Source: Actinomycetota bacterium
GTDB lineage: Bacteria > Actinomycetota > Thermoleophilia > Gaiellales > Gaiellaceae
Assembly: GCA_003152275.1 (NCBI GenBank)
Contig: PLZU01000073.1
Span: 1-35,632 of the forward strand
Length of the DNA stretch: 35,632 nt
Reading direction: 5' to 3'
In this document: one piece after another, positions 1 through 8,781 of the stretch
How the letters are laid out: each line of letters begins with the position of its first letter
Numbering within the stretch: position 1 is the first letter of the stretch
The notes under the pieces: generated by a model
Told to the model about the DNA's origin: nothing
Database searches by the model: none
The model's input: only the letters and a program-made list of their open reading frames with translations
Made by a program: the position numbers and the translations under genes

Positions 1-4
1 GCCG

Positions 5-1402
5 GTGCCGGAGCGGGCTCTGAGCGAGCGCTGCAACCACTGCACCGGTCTCTCACGCTCGCGCTTCCTGCACCGAGCGGCGGCCGAAGCGGGGCAGGGA
101 CTGCCCGCAATCGAGCCGGGCATGCCGCTGCCGGCGGGAACGGGCTTGTCCCGCCGCTCGTTCGTCACGCACAGCGTCGGGGCGGTGCTTGCGGTCTACG
201 GTGCCTCGAGGCTCGGCCTCTCGGCGTTCGAGGAAGGCATCGCGGCGGCGGCCACCGGGCCGGCGCAGCCCGTGCTCGTCAGCATCTTCCTCGAGGGCGG
301 CGCCGACGCGCTGTCGGTGCTCTCGCCGCAGGGAGATCCGCTCTACCGCAAGTTGCGTCCGAAGCTCGGCCTCGCCGGCGGCACCGTGTTCGCGGAGGAC
401 AACCGGTTGTACTGGCATCCGGCGGCGGGCGGGCTCGCACAGCTGTACGGCGAGCAGAAGGTCAGCGTCATGCCGGCGATCGGCTACACGAACGCCAACC
501 AGAGCCACTTCACGTCACGCCACTACTGGGAGGTCGGCGCGACGAGCACGAACCTCCGCACCGGATGGCTCGGGCGCTATCTCGATGGCGTCGGCGCAAT
601 GGACAACCCGCTCCAGGGCTTGTCACTCGACGACACGCTCGCGCCGGCGCTCGCGACGTCGAAGGTGCCGGTCGCGTCCATCGACGGGCCCGATCAGTAC
701 GACTTCTGGAGCAACCGCGTGTGGGGCGAGGTCGAGACGCGGATGCTGAGCGCGATCGGCGCGCTCGGCGCCACCGATGGCGATCCGGCGTTTGCGGCCG
801 CGGCGGGTGTGACCGCGCAGGTCGACCGCCTGCGCAACCAGCTCCTCCCGTTCCAGGGAACCAGCTCGACGCCGGGCTTCACAAGCCCTGTCAGCTATCC
901 CAAGGCTTCGGACGCGTTCCCGCACCGGCTCGCAGGGCTTGCCGCGATGCTCGCAGGCGGCCTGCCACTGCGCGTTGTCGCGCTGACGGCGCCGGGGCAC
1001 TACGACACGCATTCGAATCAGGCGGGCGACCTGGCTCAGGGCCTGCAGTTGACGGCCGACTCGCTGCTCGCGTTCCAGCGCGATCTCGAGACGCGCGGCC
1101 TCGCGGACCGGGTGCTCGTGCACGTGTGGTCGGAGTTCGGGCGGCGCGCCCAGGAGAACGGTGACGCCGGGACCGACCACGGAGCTGCCGGCGTCGGCTT
1201 CCTGATCGGCACGCGTGCGAAGGGCCAGATGATCGGCGAGTTCCCCGGCCTGCAGAACGGCCTCGACACCGACGGGAACGTCAAGGCGACATCCGACTAC
1301 CGCGGCGTCTATGCATCGCTGCTCGAGCAGTGGCTCGGCGTCGACGCCGGCCTCGTGATCCCCGATGCCGCGTCGTTCTCACGCTCGACGCTCGTCCGGT
1401 GA
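5..1402 (+). CDS. DUF1501 family Tat-exported protein (start possibly upstream of window)
   Basis: This 465-residue frame matches the DUF1501 family (sulfatase/phosphatase-fold proteins of unknown substrate, usually exported by Tat and often paired with a DUF1800 protein). A twin-arginine signal lies unusually deep, with SRRSF near residue 50 followed by a hydrophobic stretch. The preceding 45 residues, including a CNHC pair and an AAAEAGQGLPAIEPGMPLP segment, look like the normal leader of actinobacterial homologues, so the true start is at GTG 5 or before the window edge. Family-like segments include FLEGGADALSVLSP, NANQSHFTSRHYWE, GHYDTHSNQ and SEFGRR followed by DHGAAG near the C-terminus. 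The stop overlaps the next gene by four bases (GTGA). The substrate is unknown. Confidence 0.85.
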   Translation: MPERALSERCNHCTGLSRSRFLHRAAAEAGQGLPAIEPGMPLPAGTGLSRRSFVTHSVGAVLAVYGASRLGLSAFEEGIAAAATGPAQPVLVSIFLEGGADALSVLSPQGDPLYRKLRPKLGLAGGTVFAEDNRLYWHPAAGGLAQLYGEQKVSVMPAIGYTNANQSHFTSRHYWEVGATSTNLRTGWLGRYLDGVGAMDNPLQGLSLDDTLAPALATSKVPVASIDGPDQYDFWSNRVWGEVETRMLSAIGALGATDGDPAFAAAAGVTAQVDRLRNQLLPFQGTSSTPGFTSPVSYPKASDAFPHRLAGLAAMLAGGLPLRVVALTAPGHYDTHSNQAGDLAQGLQLTADSLLAFQRDLETRGLADRVLVHVWSEFGRRAQENGDAGTDHGAAGVGFLIGTRAKGQMIGEFPGLQNGLDTDGNVKATSDYRGVYASLLEQWLGVDAGLVIPDAASFSRSTLVR

Positions 1403-1707
1403 TCGCAGCTCCTCCCCCGCCCGCGCGCATCCAGGTGGTCGCGCAAGAGTTCCGCTTTGCGTTGTCGCGGCAGACGATCAAGGCGGGCCTGGCGATCATC
1501 GAGTTACGCAACAGCGGCCAGGACGCCCACGACCTACGCCTTCGCCGCGTCGGCGGAACGCGCGTCTATGCGTTGCCGCTGACCCAGTCCGGCCAGACGG
1601 TCGATCGCGAGTTCAAGCTGCTGCCGGGGACGTATCGGCTCTATTGCAGCGTTGCGAACCATCGCGCGCTCGGGATGCAGGCGACCCTCGTCGTGCAGCG
1701 GCGCTAG
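1399..1707 (+). CDS. Small cupredoxin-like copper protein
   Basis: A 102-residue protein starting at GTG 1399, which overlaps the DUF1501 stop by four bases and suggests translational coupling. The sequence carries a recognisable type-1 copper pattern: His44 in DAHDLRL, then Cys83, His88 and Met93 in the segment CSVANHRALGM (C-x4-H-x4-M). The C-terminal half follows the plastocyanin/sulfocyanin edge-strand pattern (LLPGTYRLYC and MQATLVV). No signal peptide is visible from the GTG start. A longer in-frame opening to 1330 exists but runs through the DUF1501 coding region and reads as arginine-rich shadow. It could carry electrons next to the exported DUF1501 protein; that role is inferred only from adjacency. 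Confidence 0.75.
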   Translation: MIAAPPPPARIQVVAQEFRFALSRQTIKAGLAIIELRNSGQDAHDLRLRRVGGTRVYALPLTQSGQTVDREFKLLPGTYRLYCSVANHRALGMQATLVVQRR

Positions 1708-1716
1708 AGGTGCCGG

Positions 1717-1938
1717 CTACTTGTTGCGGTAGACGATGCGGCCGCGCGTGAGGTCGTACGGCGACAGCTCGACCTTCACATGGTCGCCCGGATTGATGCG
1801 GATCCGGTAGCGGCGCATCTTGCCGGACGTGTAGCCGAGCGTCTCATGACCGTTCTCGAGGGCGATCCGGTACATGCCGGAGCGGAAGGACTCGACGACC
1901 TCCCCCTCGACCTCGATCTTCTCTTCTTTCTCTGCCAT
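1717..1938 (-). CDS. infA: Translation initiation factor IF-1
   Basis: The 73-residue product has the standard length and the S1/OB-fold signature of bacterial IF-1. It opens with [17 protein letters not shown] and contains FRVxLENGH-type ([10 protein letters not shown]), [11 protein letters not shown] and [18 protein letters not shown] segments. IF-1 binds the 30S A site with IF-2 and IF-3 during initiation. The ATG at 1936-1938 is chosen because the conserved family begins there; the longer frame upstream is not IF-1-like. No strong Shine-Dalgarno sequence is visible. The usual neighbours (rpmJ, rpsM) are absent; infA here stands alone, 29 bp downstream of a hemolysin-III gene. Confidence 0.97.
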   Translation of the reverse strand: MAEKEEKIEVEGEVVESFRSGMYRIALENGHETLGYTSGKMRRYRIRINPGDHVKVELSPYDLTRGRIVYRNK

Positions 1939-1967
1939 TCGAGGCCAAGGGTACCAGTGGGGCCCGG

Positions 1968-2612
1968 CTAGCCCACTTTGACGACGTAAAACGCGATCGC
2001 GACGTACTGGCACGTCACGGCCACGAGTGTGAGCGCGTGAAAGAGCTCGTGATACCCGAAGACGCGCGGGACCGGGTCGGGCCGCCTCAGCGCGTAGACG
2101 ATCGCGCCCGCCGTGTATGCGAGCCCGCCCGCGCCGAGCAAGACGACGGCGGTGATGCCCTCCTTGCGCGCAACCTCCGGCATCGCCACGACACCGGCCC
2201 ACCCGAGCGCAAGTCCTGTCACCGCCGCAAGCCACTTCGGCGCAGCAACCCACGCGAACTTCAGCGCGATCGCGGCCGCCGCTCCGGCCCAGACGATCAC
2301 GAGCGTCACGTGTTGCAGCGTGCCGTGCAAGCTAAGCAGTCCGACCGGCGTGTAGGTCCCGGCGATCAGCAGGTAAATGCCCGCGTGGTCGACGCGGCGC
2401 ATCCAAGGCCGTACGCGTGGGCTCCACGTGACGCGGTGGTAGAGCGCGCTCGCTCCGAGCATCGCTATGACGGAGCCGGCGAAGACAGCCGCTGCGACCC
2501 GTCTTCGCTCGCCGTCGGCGTTGGCGATGAGCAGCGGGCCGACCACGAGCGCGACAACGAAGGCTCCCTGGTGGAGGGTGCCGCGAAGGAGCGGCCGCGG
2601 GGCTGTGTTCAC
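1968..2612 (-). CDS. Hemolysin III / PAQR-family membrane protein
   Basis: A 214-residue polytopic membrane protein of the hemolysin III (TrhA/PAQR) family. Family landmarks are SALYHR after the second helix, [15 protein letters not shown] in the middle, and a C-terminal [13 protein letters not shown] with the two conserved histidines. Seven hydrophobic segments can be traced. Bacterial members affect membrane lipid homeostasis; the hemolysin name is historical. The start is GTG at 2610-2612, without a clear ribosome binding site, so a slightly different start is possible. It lies 29 bp upstream of infA in the same direction and may be co-transcribed with it. Confidence 0.9.
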   Translation of the reverse strand: MNTAPRPLLRGTLHQGAFVVALVVGPLLIANADGERRRVAAAVFAGSVIAMLGASALYHRVTWSPRVRPWMRRVDHAGIYLLIAGTYTPVGLLSLHGTLQHVTLVIVWAGAAAAIALKFAWVAAPKWLAAVTGLALGWAGVVAMPEVARKEGITAVVLLGAGGLAYTAGAIVYALRRPDPVPRVFGYHELFHALTLVAVTCQYVAIAFYVVKVG

Positions 2613-2656
2613 GGCGTGAATCTTCGCATAGGTGCGACGGCGGCCGACGCGCTTTT

Positions 2657-2989
2657 ATGTTGGCGCTCCTTGGCTCAACCGCGCGCGAGGGGCGAATCCG
2701 CGTGCGGCGGCGCGTCGGCTCTCTGATGGGCTTCGGGAACATCGATCTCGACCTTCGCCAGGCGACGCTCGCGGCGGAAGTGATCACGATTGTCGCGGTC
2801 GGCGTGTTCGGCGCAATCGATGTCTACGTCCCCGAGGGCGTCGAGGTCGACCTGCACGGCTTCGCGCTCCGCTCCGGCGGCCACAGGCGGGTGCGCGGAA
2901 ACGATCCTTTGCCGGCAAGCACAAGGAGCTCGAAGCCGGAGGGGCGGCCGCAGCTGCGGCCGCCCCTCCGGTTGATCAGCGAACGTTGA
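2657..2989 (+). pseudogene. LiaF/YvqF-like C-terminal domain fragment
   Basis: The 110-residue frame contains a recognisable stretch of the cell-wall-active antibiotics response (LiaF/YvqF C-terminal) fold: GFGNIDLDLRQATL, then VGVFGAIDVYVPEGVEVDLHGFAL. In intact homologues this is followed by another beta-helix turn. Here it changes into FALRSGGHRRVRGNDPLPAS and then proline/arginine-rich sequence that reads through the palindrome at 2936-2971. The usual N-terminal DUF1707 or membrane part is missing. I therefore read it as a decayed or truncated copy, though a short domain-only protein cannot be excluded. No good ribosome binding site precedes the ATG at 2657. Confidence 0.5.
2936..2971. 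terminator. Perfect 36-bp palindrome, probable terminator hairpin of the S53 peptidase gene
   Basis: Two 18-bp arms beginning CCGGAGGGGCGG are exact reverse complements with no spacer, so an RNA hairpin would form with a minimal loop on either strand. It lies 19 bp past the stop codon of the minus-strand S53 peptidase gene, where a terminator is expected. No U-run follows it, as is common for hairpins in high-GC actinobacteria. Confidence 0.6.
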
Positions 2990-4495
2990 TCAGTGACCGT
3001 TCGCGGCCAGCACGAGGTCGGGCACGAGGTTCGCCGCATTCGGCGTACCGAGGCCGGTGACCGCATCCCAGCCGGTGGTCGACGGGAATCCGGGGATCGA
3101 CGGATCGCCCTGGTTCGTGTTGCCCGTGGCGACGTCGAAGAAGTCCGCCGCGTACCGGGCCGGGTTTGCGCCGATCTTGTACAGCGCCGGGTTGATCAGA
3201 CCAAGCCCACGGCCGTTCAACTGGTCGGCGATCGCGACGAGTCCGGCCCACTGCGGGCAGGCGAGCGACGTGCCGCCGATGTCGTACCAGCCGGTGGAGT
3301 TCACGTTCGAGCTGGTCCCGTCCGGCGGGAGCGACAGGTACACGAGCGCCCCCGTTGCGGAGCTCGCCTGGAACGCGACGTCAGGAACGCCGCGCATCGT
3401 GCCGGTGAACGAGCTGCCTGCGGGCAGGGTGTTCTGGTAGGACGGCTTCGCGAACACGTCGCTGTAGCCGCCGCCGGAGAACGTCCACGCAACCTCGGCG
3501 TAGATCCCGCCCGGGTTGAAGGCGTTGCCGCACTTCGCGCCAACGCCCGGGATCGGGTCCTTCGTCCGAGGCTGATTCGTCGTTGCGAACGGGTCGGTGC
3601 AGAGATACGTGCCGCCGACGCCGGTGACGAGCGGATCCGAGGCCGGCCACTCGACGGTCGGGAACGGAATCAGCGAGCCGCCTTGCGAGACGGGCGTCTT
3701 CCGCGCATTCGCAGTGCCGCCATCACCGGAAGAACCGAGGACGGTGACGTTGTTCGCCTGCGCGTCCTTGTACGCGAAGCGCAGGTTCTGGAGCGACTGG
3801 GAGCTACCGAACGCATCCTCTGCCGACGCAAAGCTCTGCGAGATCACGTTGGCGAGATGATTGTTCACGACGTAGTCCTCGGCCTTCATTATGTTTGGGA
3901 AGCCCTGCACGCCGAGCGTTTCCGCGTTTGGCGTGTGGACGAGCAGGATGTTCGCCCCTGGTGCGATCGCGTGCGACGTCTCGACGTCGAGCGCGACTTC
4001 GAGCGCCCAGGCGGTCTTGTCCTCCTGGTGCGTCCCGTTTCCGGGCTGCGGTTTCGTTGCCGGCGAGCCATTGAGTGTCAGCTCGCTGAACTTCGGCATG
4101 CTCGCCGTGCACGCCACGCCCTCTTCGCCGCACATCGGCTGGAGTCCGAAGGCCTGGTCGAACACGTGCAGGTCGTGCGCCATCGTGTCGCTGCCGTATG
4201 CGTCGACGATGGCGATCGTCATGCCCTTGCCGTTCAAGCCTCGCGCGTACAGCGGGCCGACGTTGTACGCCGACTGGATCGCTTGTGGCGTGAAGCACGT
4301 GATGGCGAGCGCGATGCACTGCGCTTCCGTCGGCGGCGTGGTGCTCGTCGACAGCTGCTGGTAGCTGTCGAGCGTCGGGTGCGGCGTCGGCAACGCAGAA
4401 GCGTGGGTCGACGATGAGAAGGCGGCGAGAGCTGCGATCGAGCCCGCGAGAGCGAGCACGACCACGGCCAAAGCCGCGCGTTTGTTCCTGGTCAT
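2990..4495 (-). CDS. Secreted S53-family (sedolisin/kumamolisin-type) serine-carboxyl peptidase
   Basis: A 501-residue protein with an N-terminal signal peptide (charged MTRNKR, then a hydrophobic core and a Ser/Ala-rich cleavage region near 33). The S53 catalytic set is visible. Glu166 and Asp170 lie in TAWALEVALDVE, the oxyanion Asp258 lies in GSSGDGG, and the nucleophile Ser410 lies in GGTSLACPQWAGL. A C-terminal calcium-site-like region contains DFFDVATGNT and TGWDAVTGLGTPN. Family members are acid-active endopeptidases, usually made with a prodomain of about 170-190 residues; here only about 70 residues separate the signal peptide from the catalytic domain, so the prodomain is missing or very short. 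A GGGAGGG ribosome binding site lies just upstream of the ATG. It ends at the palindrome 2936-2971. Confidence 0.92.
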   Translation of the reverse strand: MTRNKRAALAVVVLALAGSIAALAAFSSSTHASALPTPHPTLDSYQQLSTSTTPPTEAQCIALAITCFTPQAIQSAYNVGPLYARGLNGKGMTIAIVDAYGSDTMAHDLHVFDQAFGLQPMCGEEGVACTASMPKFSELTLNGSPATKPQPGNGTHQEDKTAWALEVALDVETSHAIAPGANILLVHTPNAETLGVQGFPNIMKAEDYVVNNHLANVISQSFASAEDAFGSSQSLQNLRFAYKDAQANNVTVLGSSGDGGTANARKTPVSQGGSLIPFPTVEWPASDPLVTGVGGTYLCTDPFATTNQPRTKDPIPGVGAKCGNAFNPGGIYAEVAWTFSGGGYSDVFAKPSYQNTLPAGSSFTGTMRGVPDVAFQASSATGALVYLSLPPDGTSSNVNSTGWYDIGGTSLACPQWAGLVAIADQLNGRGLGLINPALYKIGANPARYAADFFDVATGNTNQGDPSIPGFPSTTGWDAVTGLGTPNAANLVPDLVLAANGH

Positions 4496-4516
4496 ACGGG
4501 GTTCCCTCCCCTAGAT

Positions 4517-4552
4517 TGGTTTCCCTCGAGCCACTGAGTGGCCTAGGGGATA
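4517..4552 (+). promoter_or_regulatory. Bipartite regulon promoter (23-bp spacing), malic enzyme gene
   Basis: TGGTTTCCC (4517-4525) is followed after 23 bp by GATAGTGCC (4549). This fits the window-wide operator + N23/24 + GAT element. If GATAGT is the -10 hexamer, transcription would start near 4561, leaving a leader of about 137 nt to the GTG at 4698. The operator also lies about 20 bp upstream of the divergent S53 peptidase start. Confidence 0.5.
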
Positions 4553-4697
4553 GTGCCCTCGGCGGGCCGGAGTCAACCGTGCGCACAAGAAAGCCCTGCT
4601 CACGAGCGATTTGCCTGAGTGGGCTCTGCGGATAAGCCGCACAGGGTTCGGTAGCGCCGCGGATGCGGCCGGCCCGCCGTCGACGCACACTCGGAGG

Positions 4698-6104
4698 GTG
4701 GCCACGCCGCACACTTCCGCTGCGTTCAGCGCGACACTCCGCGTGCACCTCGACAACCGCCCCGGCGCGTTCGCGCGGATGGCCGGTGCGATCGGGGAAG
4801 CGGGCGGCTCGCTCGACGCGATCGACATCGTCCGGGTCGAGCACGGCAAAAAGGTGCGGGACGTGACCGTTCTCGCGGTCGACGAGGCCCACATCGCCCG
4901 GATCACGGAAGCCGTCAGTGGCCAGGACGGAATCGAGGTCGAAAACGTCTCCGACCGGACACTGCTGCTCCATCTCGGTGGGAAGCTCGAGATCGCCTCC
5001 AAGGTGCCGCTCAAGACGCGTGACGATCTCTCGATGGCCTATACGCCCGGCGTTGCGCGCGTCTGCCGCGCGATTGCGGACGACCCTGAGAGCGTTTGGA
5101 ATCTGACAAACAAGAGAAACAGCGTCGCGATCGTCACCGACGGCACGGCCGTGCTGGGACTCGGCGACATCGGCCCGGCGGCTGCCTTGCCCGTGATGGA
5201 AGGCAAGGCGATTCTCTTCAAGGAGTTCGGCGGCGTCGATGCCTGGCCCATCTGCCTTGCCACGACGGATCCCGACGAAATCGTCCGGACGGTCACGGCG
5301 ATCGCTCCGGGGTTCGGAGGCATCAACCTCGAGGACATCGCCGCGCCCCGCTGCTTCGAAATCGAGGCGCGGCTGCGCGAGACGCTCGATATACCGGTCT
5401 TCCACGACGACCAGCACGGCACGGCGATCGTCGTGCTCGCAGCTCTGCAGAACGCACTACGCGTCGTCGGCAAGCGACTCGAAGACGTGCACATCGTCGT
5501 TACCGGCGCCGGCGCAGCCGGGTCGGCCACGGCCCGCATGCTGGCCGCGGCCGGAGCCGGCGAGATCGTGTGCTCCGATCTGCAGGGCGTGCTCTACCCC
5601 GCGCGTCCGGGTCTCGATCCGTTCGGCGCCGCCCTCGCGGCCCAGACGAATCCCCGGTTGCTGCACGGGTCGGCGGACGCAGCGCTTGCCTCTGCAGACG
5701 TCTACATCGGCCTTTCAGGGCCGGGTGCGGTGAGCGTCGAAGGCATCCGCTCGATGGCCGCGGACGCGATCGTCTTCGCGATGGCGAACCCGACGCCGGA
5801 GATCGCACCGGAGGAGATCGAGGATCTCGTCGCGGTCATAGGGACCGGCCGGTCGGACTACCCGAATCAGATCAACAACGTGCTCGTGTTCCCCGGGCTC
5901 TTCCGCGGCGCCCTCGACGTGCGCGCGACCGCGATCACCGAAGGGATGAAACTCGCCGCCGCGCTCGCGCTCGCCGACGTCGTCCCCCGCGACCACCTCG
6001 AGGCCGACTACGTGCTTCCGAGCGTGCTCGACCGCGGGGTCGCGCCTGCGATCGCCGATGCGGTAGCCCGCGCTGCGATCGCAGAGGGCGTGGCGCGCGG
6101 CTAG
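4698..6104 (+). CDS. NAD(P)-dependent malic enzyme with N-terminal ACT domain
   Basis: A 468-residue protein. Residues 10-85 form an ACT-like regulatory domain (LRVHLDNRPGAFARMAGAIGEAGGSLDAIDI), and the rest is a malic enzyme that decarboxylates malate to pyruvate with reduction of NAD(P). Visible landmarks are SMAYTPGVARVC, NKRNSVAIVTDGTAVLGLGDIG, a catalytic-lysine region MEGKAILFKEFGGVDAWP, metal-site acidic residues in GGINLEDIAAPRCFEIE, PVFHDDQHGTA, and the dinucleotide fold GAGAAGSATARML. The GTG at 4698 is chosen because the ACT domain begins right after it; GGAGG sits directly against this codon, which is closer than usual. A TTG at 4611 is the alternative. The ACT domain suggests allosteric control by an amino acid or small ligand. 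Confidence 0.9.
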   Translation: MATPHTSAAFSATLRVHLDNRPGAFARMAGAIGEAGGSLDAIDIVRVEHGKKVRDVTVLAVDEAHIARITEAVSGQDGIEVENVSDRTLLLHLGGKLEIASKVPLKTRDDLSMAYTPGVARVCRAIADDPESVWNLTNKRNSVAIVTDGTAVLGLGDIGPAAALPVMEGKAILFKEFGGVDAWPICLATTDPDEIVRTVTAIAPGFGGINLEDIAAPRCFEIEARLRETLDIPVFHDDQHGTAIVVLAALQNALRVVGKRLEDVHIVVTGAGAAGSATARMLAAAGAGEIVCSDLQGVLYPARPGLDPFGAALAAQTNPRLLHGSADAALASADVYIGLSGPGAVSVEGIRSMAADAIVFAMANPTPEIAPEEIEDLVAVIGTGRSDYPNQINNVLVFPGLFRGALDVRATAITEGMKLAAALALADVVPRDHLEADYVLPSVLDRGVAPAIADAVARAAIAEGVARG

Positions 6105-6117
6105 CCTGCGCTAGCCG
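6098..6117. terminator. Possible terminator hairpin between convergent genes
   Basis: An 8-bp stem (CGGCTAGC / GCTAGCCG) with a 4-nt loop overlaps the malic enzyme stop codon and lies before the end of the convergent gene at 6144. It is short and has no clear U-tract, so it is a weak call. Confidence 0.35.
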
Positions 6118-6143
6118 TCGATAACTGCTAGTCAGGTCGGACG

Positions 6144-6494
6144 TCAGGTCGAGGCCGTCTTGTGCGGGACGCCGTGCCGAGCAGTCGACGCCGCCCAAAG
6201 CAGCACGATGTCCAGCGTGAGGAACGAGAGCGGCGTGAGCGATCCCGTCACGAGCGCGAGCACGGCGAGCACACCAGCCGCGATACCGAGCACAGCGAGC
6301 ACCTTGGTCGCCGCATCCGTGACGGGCGAGCCGAGCCCGCACGTGTACGCGCCGAGGAGCATGATCGCGCCCGTAGCCCAGCGGTGGCTGCCGCCGATAA
6401 GCCAGACGTTCCAGCCTTGATGCGTTGCAGCGAACGCGAGCGCTGCGAGTGCAGTCAGCACGGTCGCCGTAAGGTCCTTACGGGTCAATGCCAT
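6144..6494 (-). CDS. Small membrane protein, paralogue of the gene at 16045-16407
   Basis: A 116-residue protein with about four hydrophobic segments and short polar ends. I cannot assign a family or function. It shares with the product of 16045-16407 a distinctive block, THQGWNVWLIGGSHRWATG here against VHEQWNVWLIGDSRRWTAG there, followed in both by a similar helix pattern and a loop with LTPLFFL/LTPLSFL. The ATG at 6492-6494 is preferred over a GTG at 6527: the paralogue starts at the same place relative to its first helix, and the putative promoter at 6546-6582 would leave only about 10 nt of leader for the longer form. AAAGGA lies upstream at a rather long distance. Confidence 0.7.
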   Translation of the reverse strand: MALTRKDLTATVLTALAALAFAATHQGWNVWLIGGSHRWATGAIMLLGAYTCGLGSPVTDAATKVLAVLGIAAGVLAVLALVTGSLTPLSFLTLDIVLLWAASTARHGVPHKTAST

Positions 6495-6545
6495 GGTTTC
6501 CCACCATCCTTTCGCCAGGCCGATCACCCGGATCGGCGTGACCGC

Positions 6546-6582
6546 GATCGGTGCCCGCGCTAATCGGCGTTACGGGTTCTCC
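6546..6582 (-). promoter_or_regulatory. Bipartite regulon promoter (24-bp spacing), small membrane protein gene
   Basis: Read on the minus strand, GGAGAACCC (6582-6574) is followed after exactly 24 bp by GATCGCGG (from 6549). The operator half matches GGGAAACCC of the 28993 site in seven of nine bases. Predicted start of transcription is near 6537, about 43 nt before the ATG. Confidence 0.55.
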
Positions 6583-6593
6583 GCAGCTGCGTC

Positions 6594-7812
<1,219 letters not shown>

Positions 7813-7845
7813 CCATCTCGCGCGGTGGGAGCGCGTCGAACCTGT

Positions 7846-8781
7846 TCACGACTCACACCTCGCGGCAAGCGCCTCCCACTCGTCATCGACGTGTCGCTGG
7901 ATCTCACGCAGGACGGCGGCGCCCTCGCCGGTGAAGAGGTGGGCGAAGCGCTTCTGAGGTCGCAGCCACTCCTCGACGGGCACGATCGTCTCGGGCGTGT
8001 ACGTCAACCGGTAGCGACCGTCGACGACTTCGTACAGCGGCCAGTAACAACTGTCGACCCCGGCGTTCAGGATCTCGATTGCGTGCCGCGGCTCGTGACC
8101 CCAGCCGACGGGGCAGTTGGTCAGCACATTGAGAAATGCCGGCCCGTCGGCGTGCGCAGCGCGCTCGACCTTTTCGCTGAGATCCTGCCAGTGCGACGAC
8201 GCGGCCTGCGCCACGTACGGAATGTGGTGCGCGACCGCGATGGCCGTCATGTCCTTGCGCTGCTGCGCCTTGCCGAGAGCAGCCACGCCTGCGGGGCTCG
8301 TCGTCGTGTTCGCGCCGAACGGCGTCGCGCCCGAGCGCTGGACGCCCGTGTTCATGTACGCCTCGTTGTCGTAGCAAACGAAGAGAAAGTGGTGTCCACG
8401 CTCGAGCGCTCCCGAGAGCGCTTGCAAGCCGATGTCGTACGTGCCGCCGTCGCCGGCGAGGACGAGGAACGTGATGGGCCCGTCCTGCGGCAGTCCGCCG
8501 CGCTTCGCCAAGGCGCGATACGCGACCTCGACTCCACTCACAACCGCAGCCGCATTCTCGAACGCGACGTGGAGCCACGGCACGTTCCAGGCCGTCGTCG
8601 GGAAGCGGGTGGTCGCAACCTCGAGACATCCGGTCGCGCTGACGACGACGACCGGCGTGTCGATCGTGTCGACGATCGTCCGAACGACCATCGGAATCCC
8701 GCAGCCCTGGCAGAGCGCGTGGCCGCCTCGCAGAGGCGGCGTGCCGGCCTCGTTGCGGACAAGCGTCTTCAGGCGGGACAT
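7846..8781 (-). CDS. porB: Pyruvate:ferredoxin oxidoreductase, beta (TPP-binding) subunit
   Basis: A 311-residue beta subunit of a 2-oxoacid:ferredoxin oxidoreductase. The N-terminal HALCQGCGIP supplies part of the cluster-ligating cysteines of the PorB type. The thiamine diphosphate-binding region is GDGGTYDIGLQALSGAL followed by CYDNEAYMNTGVQRSGATPFGANTTTSPAG, which is pyruvate/PorB-like rather than 2-oxoglutarate-like. With PorA it cleaves pyruvate and CoA to acetyl-CoA and CO2, passing electrons to ferredoxin. It is the last of five overlapping genes; its start overlaps the porA stop by 13 bp. The FNT remnant follows it. Confidence 0.93.
   Translation of the reverse strand: MSRLKTLVRNEAGTPPLRGGHALCQGCGIPMVVRTIVDTIDTPVVVVSATGCLEVATTRFPTTAWNVPWLHVAFENAAAVVSGVEVAYRALAKRGGLPQDGPITFLVLAGDGGTYDIGLQALSGALERGHHFLFVCYDNEAYMNTGVQRSGATPFGANTTTSPAGVAALGKAQQRKDMTAIAVAHHIPYVAQAASSHWQDLSEKVERAAHADGPAFLNVLTNCPVGWGHEPRHAIEILNAGVDSCYWPLYEVVDGRYRLTYTPETIVPVEEWLRPQKRFAHLFTGEGAAVLREIQRHVDDEWEALAARCES

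Noticed and set aside
2993-4417. Long plus-strand open frame opposite the S53 peptidase
   Set aside because: Arginine-rich antisense shadow of a clearly conserved gene in GC-rich DNA; no family features.
3804-5417. 537-codon minus-strand open frame spanning the S53 and malic enzyme genes
   Set aside because: Runs across two real genes in other frames and contains no coherent protein.
7813-7860. Regulon promoter for gap (GATGGCG about 24 bp after CGTGAACAG)
   Set aside because: The 9-mer matches poorly and the position is far from gap; treated as chance.
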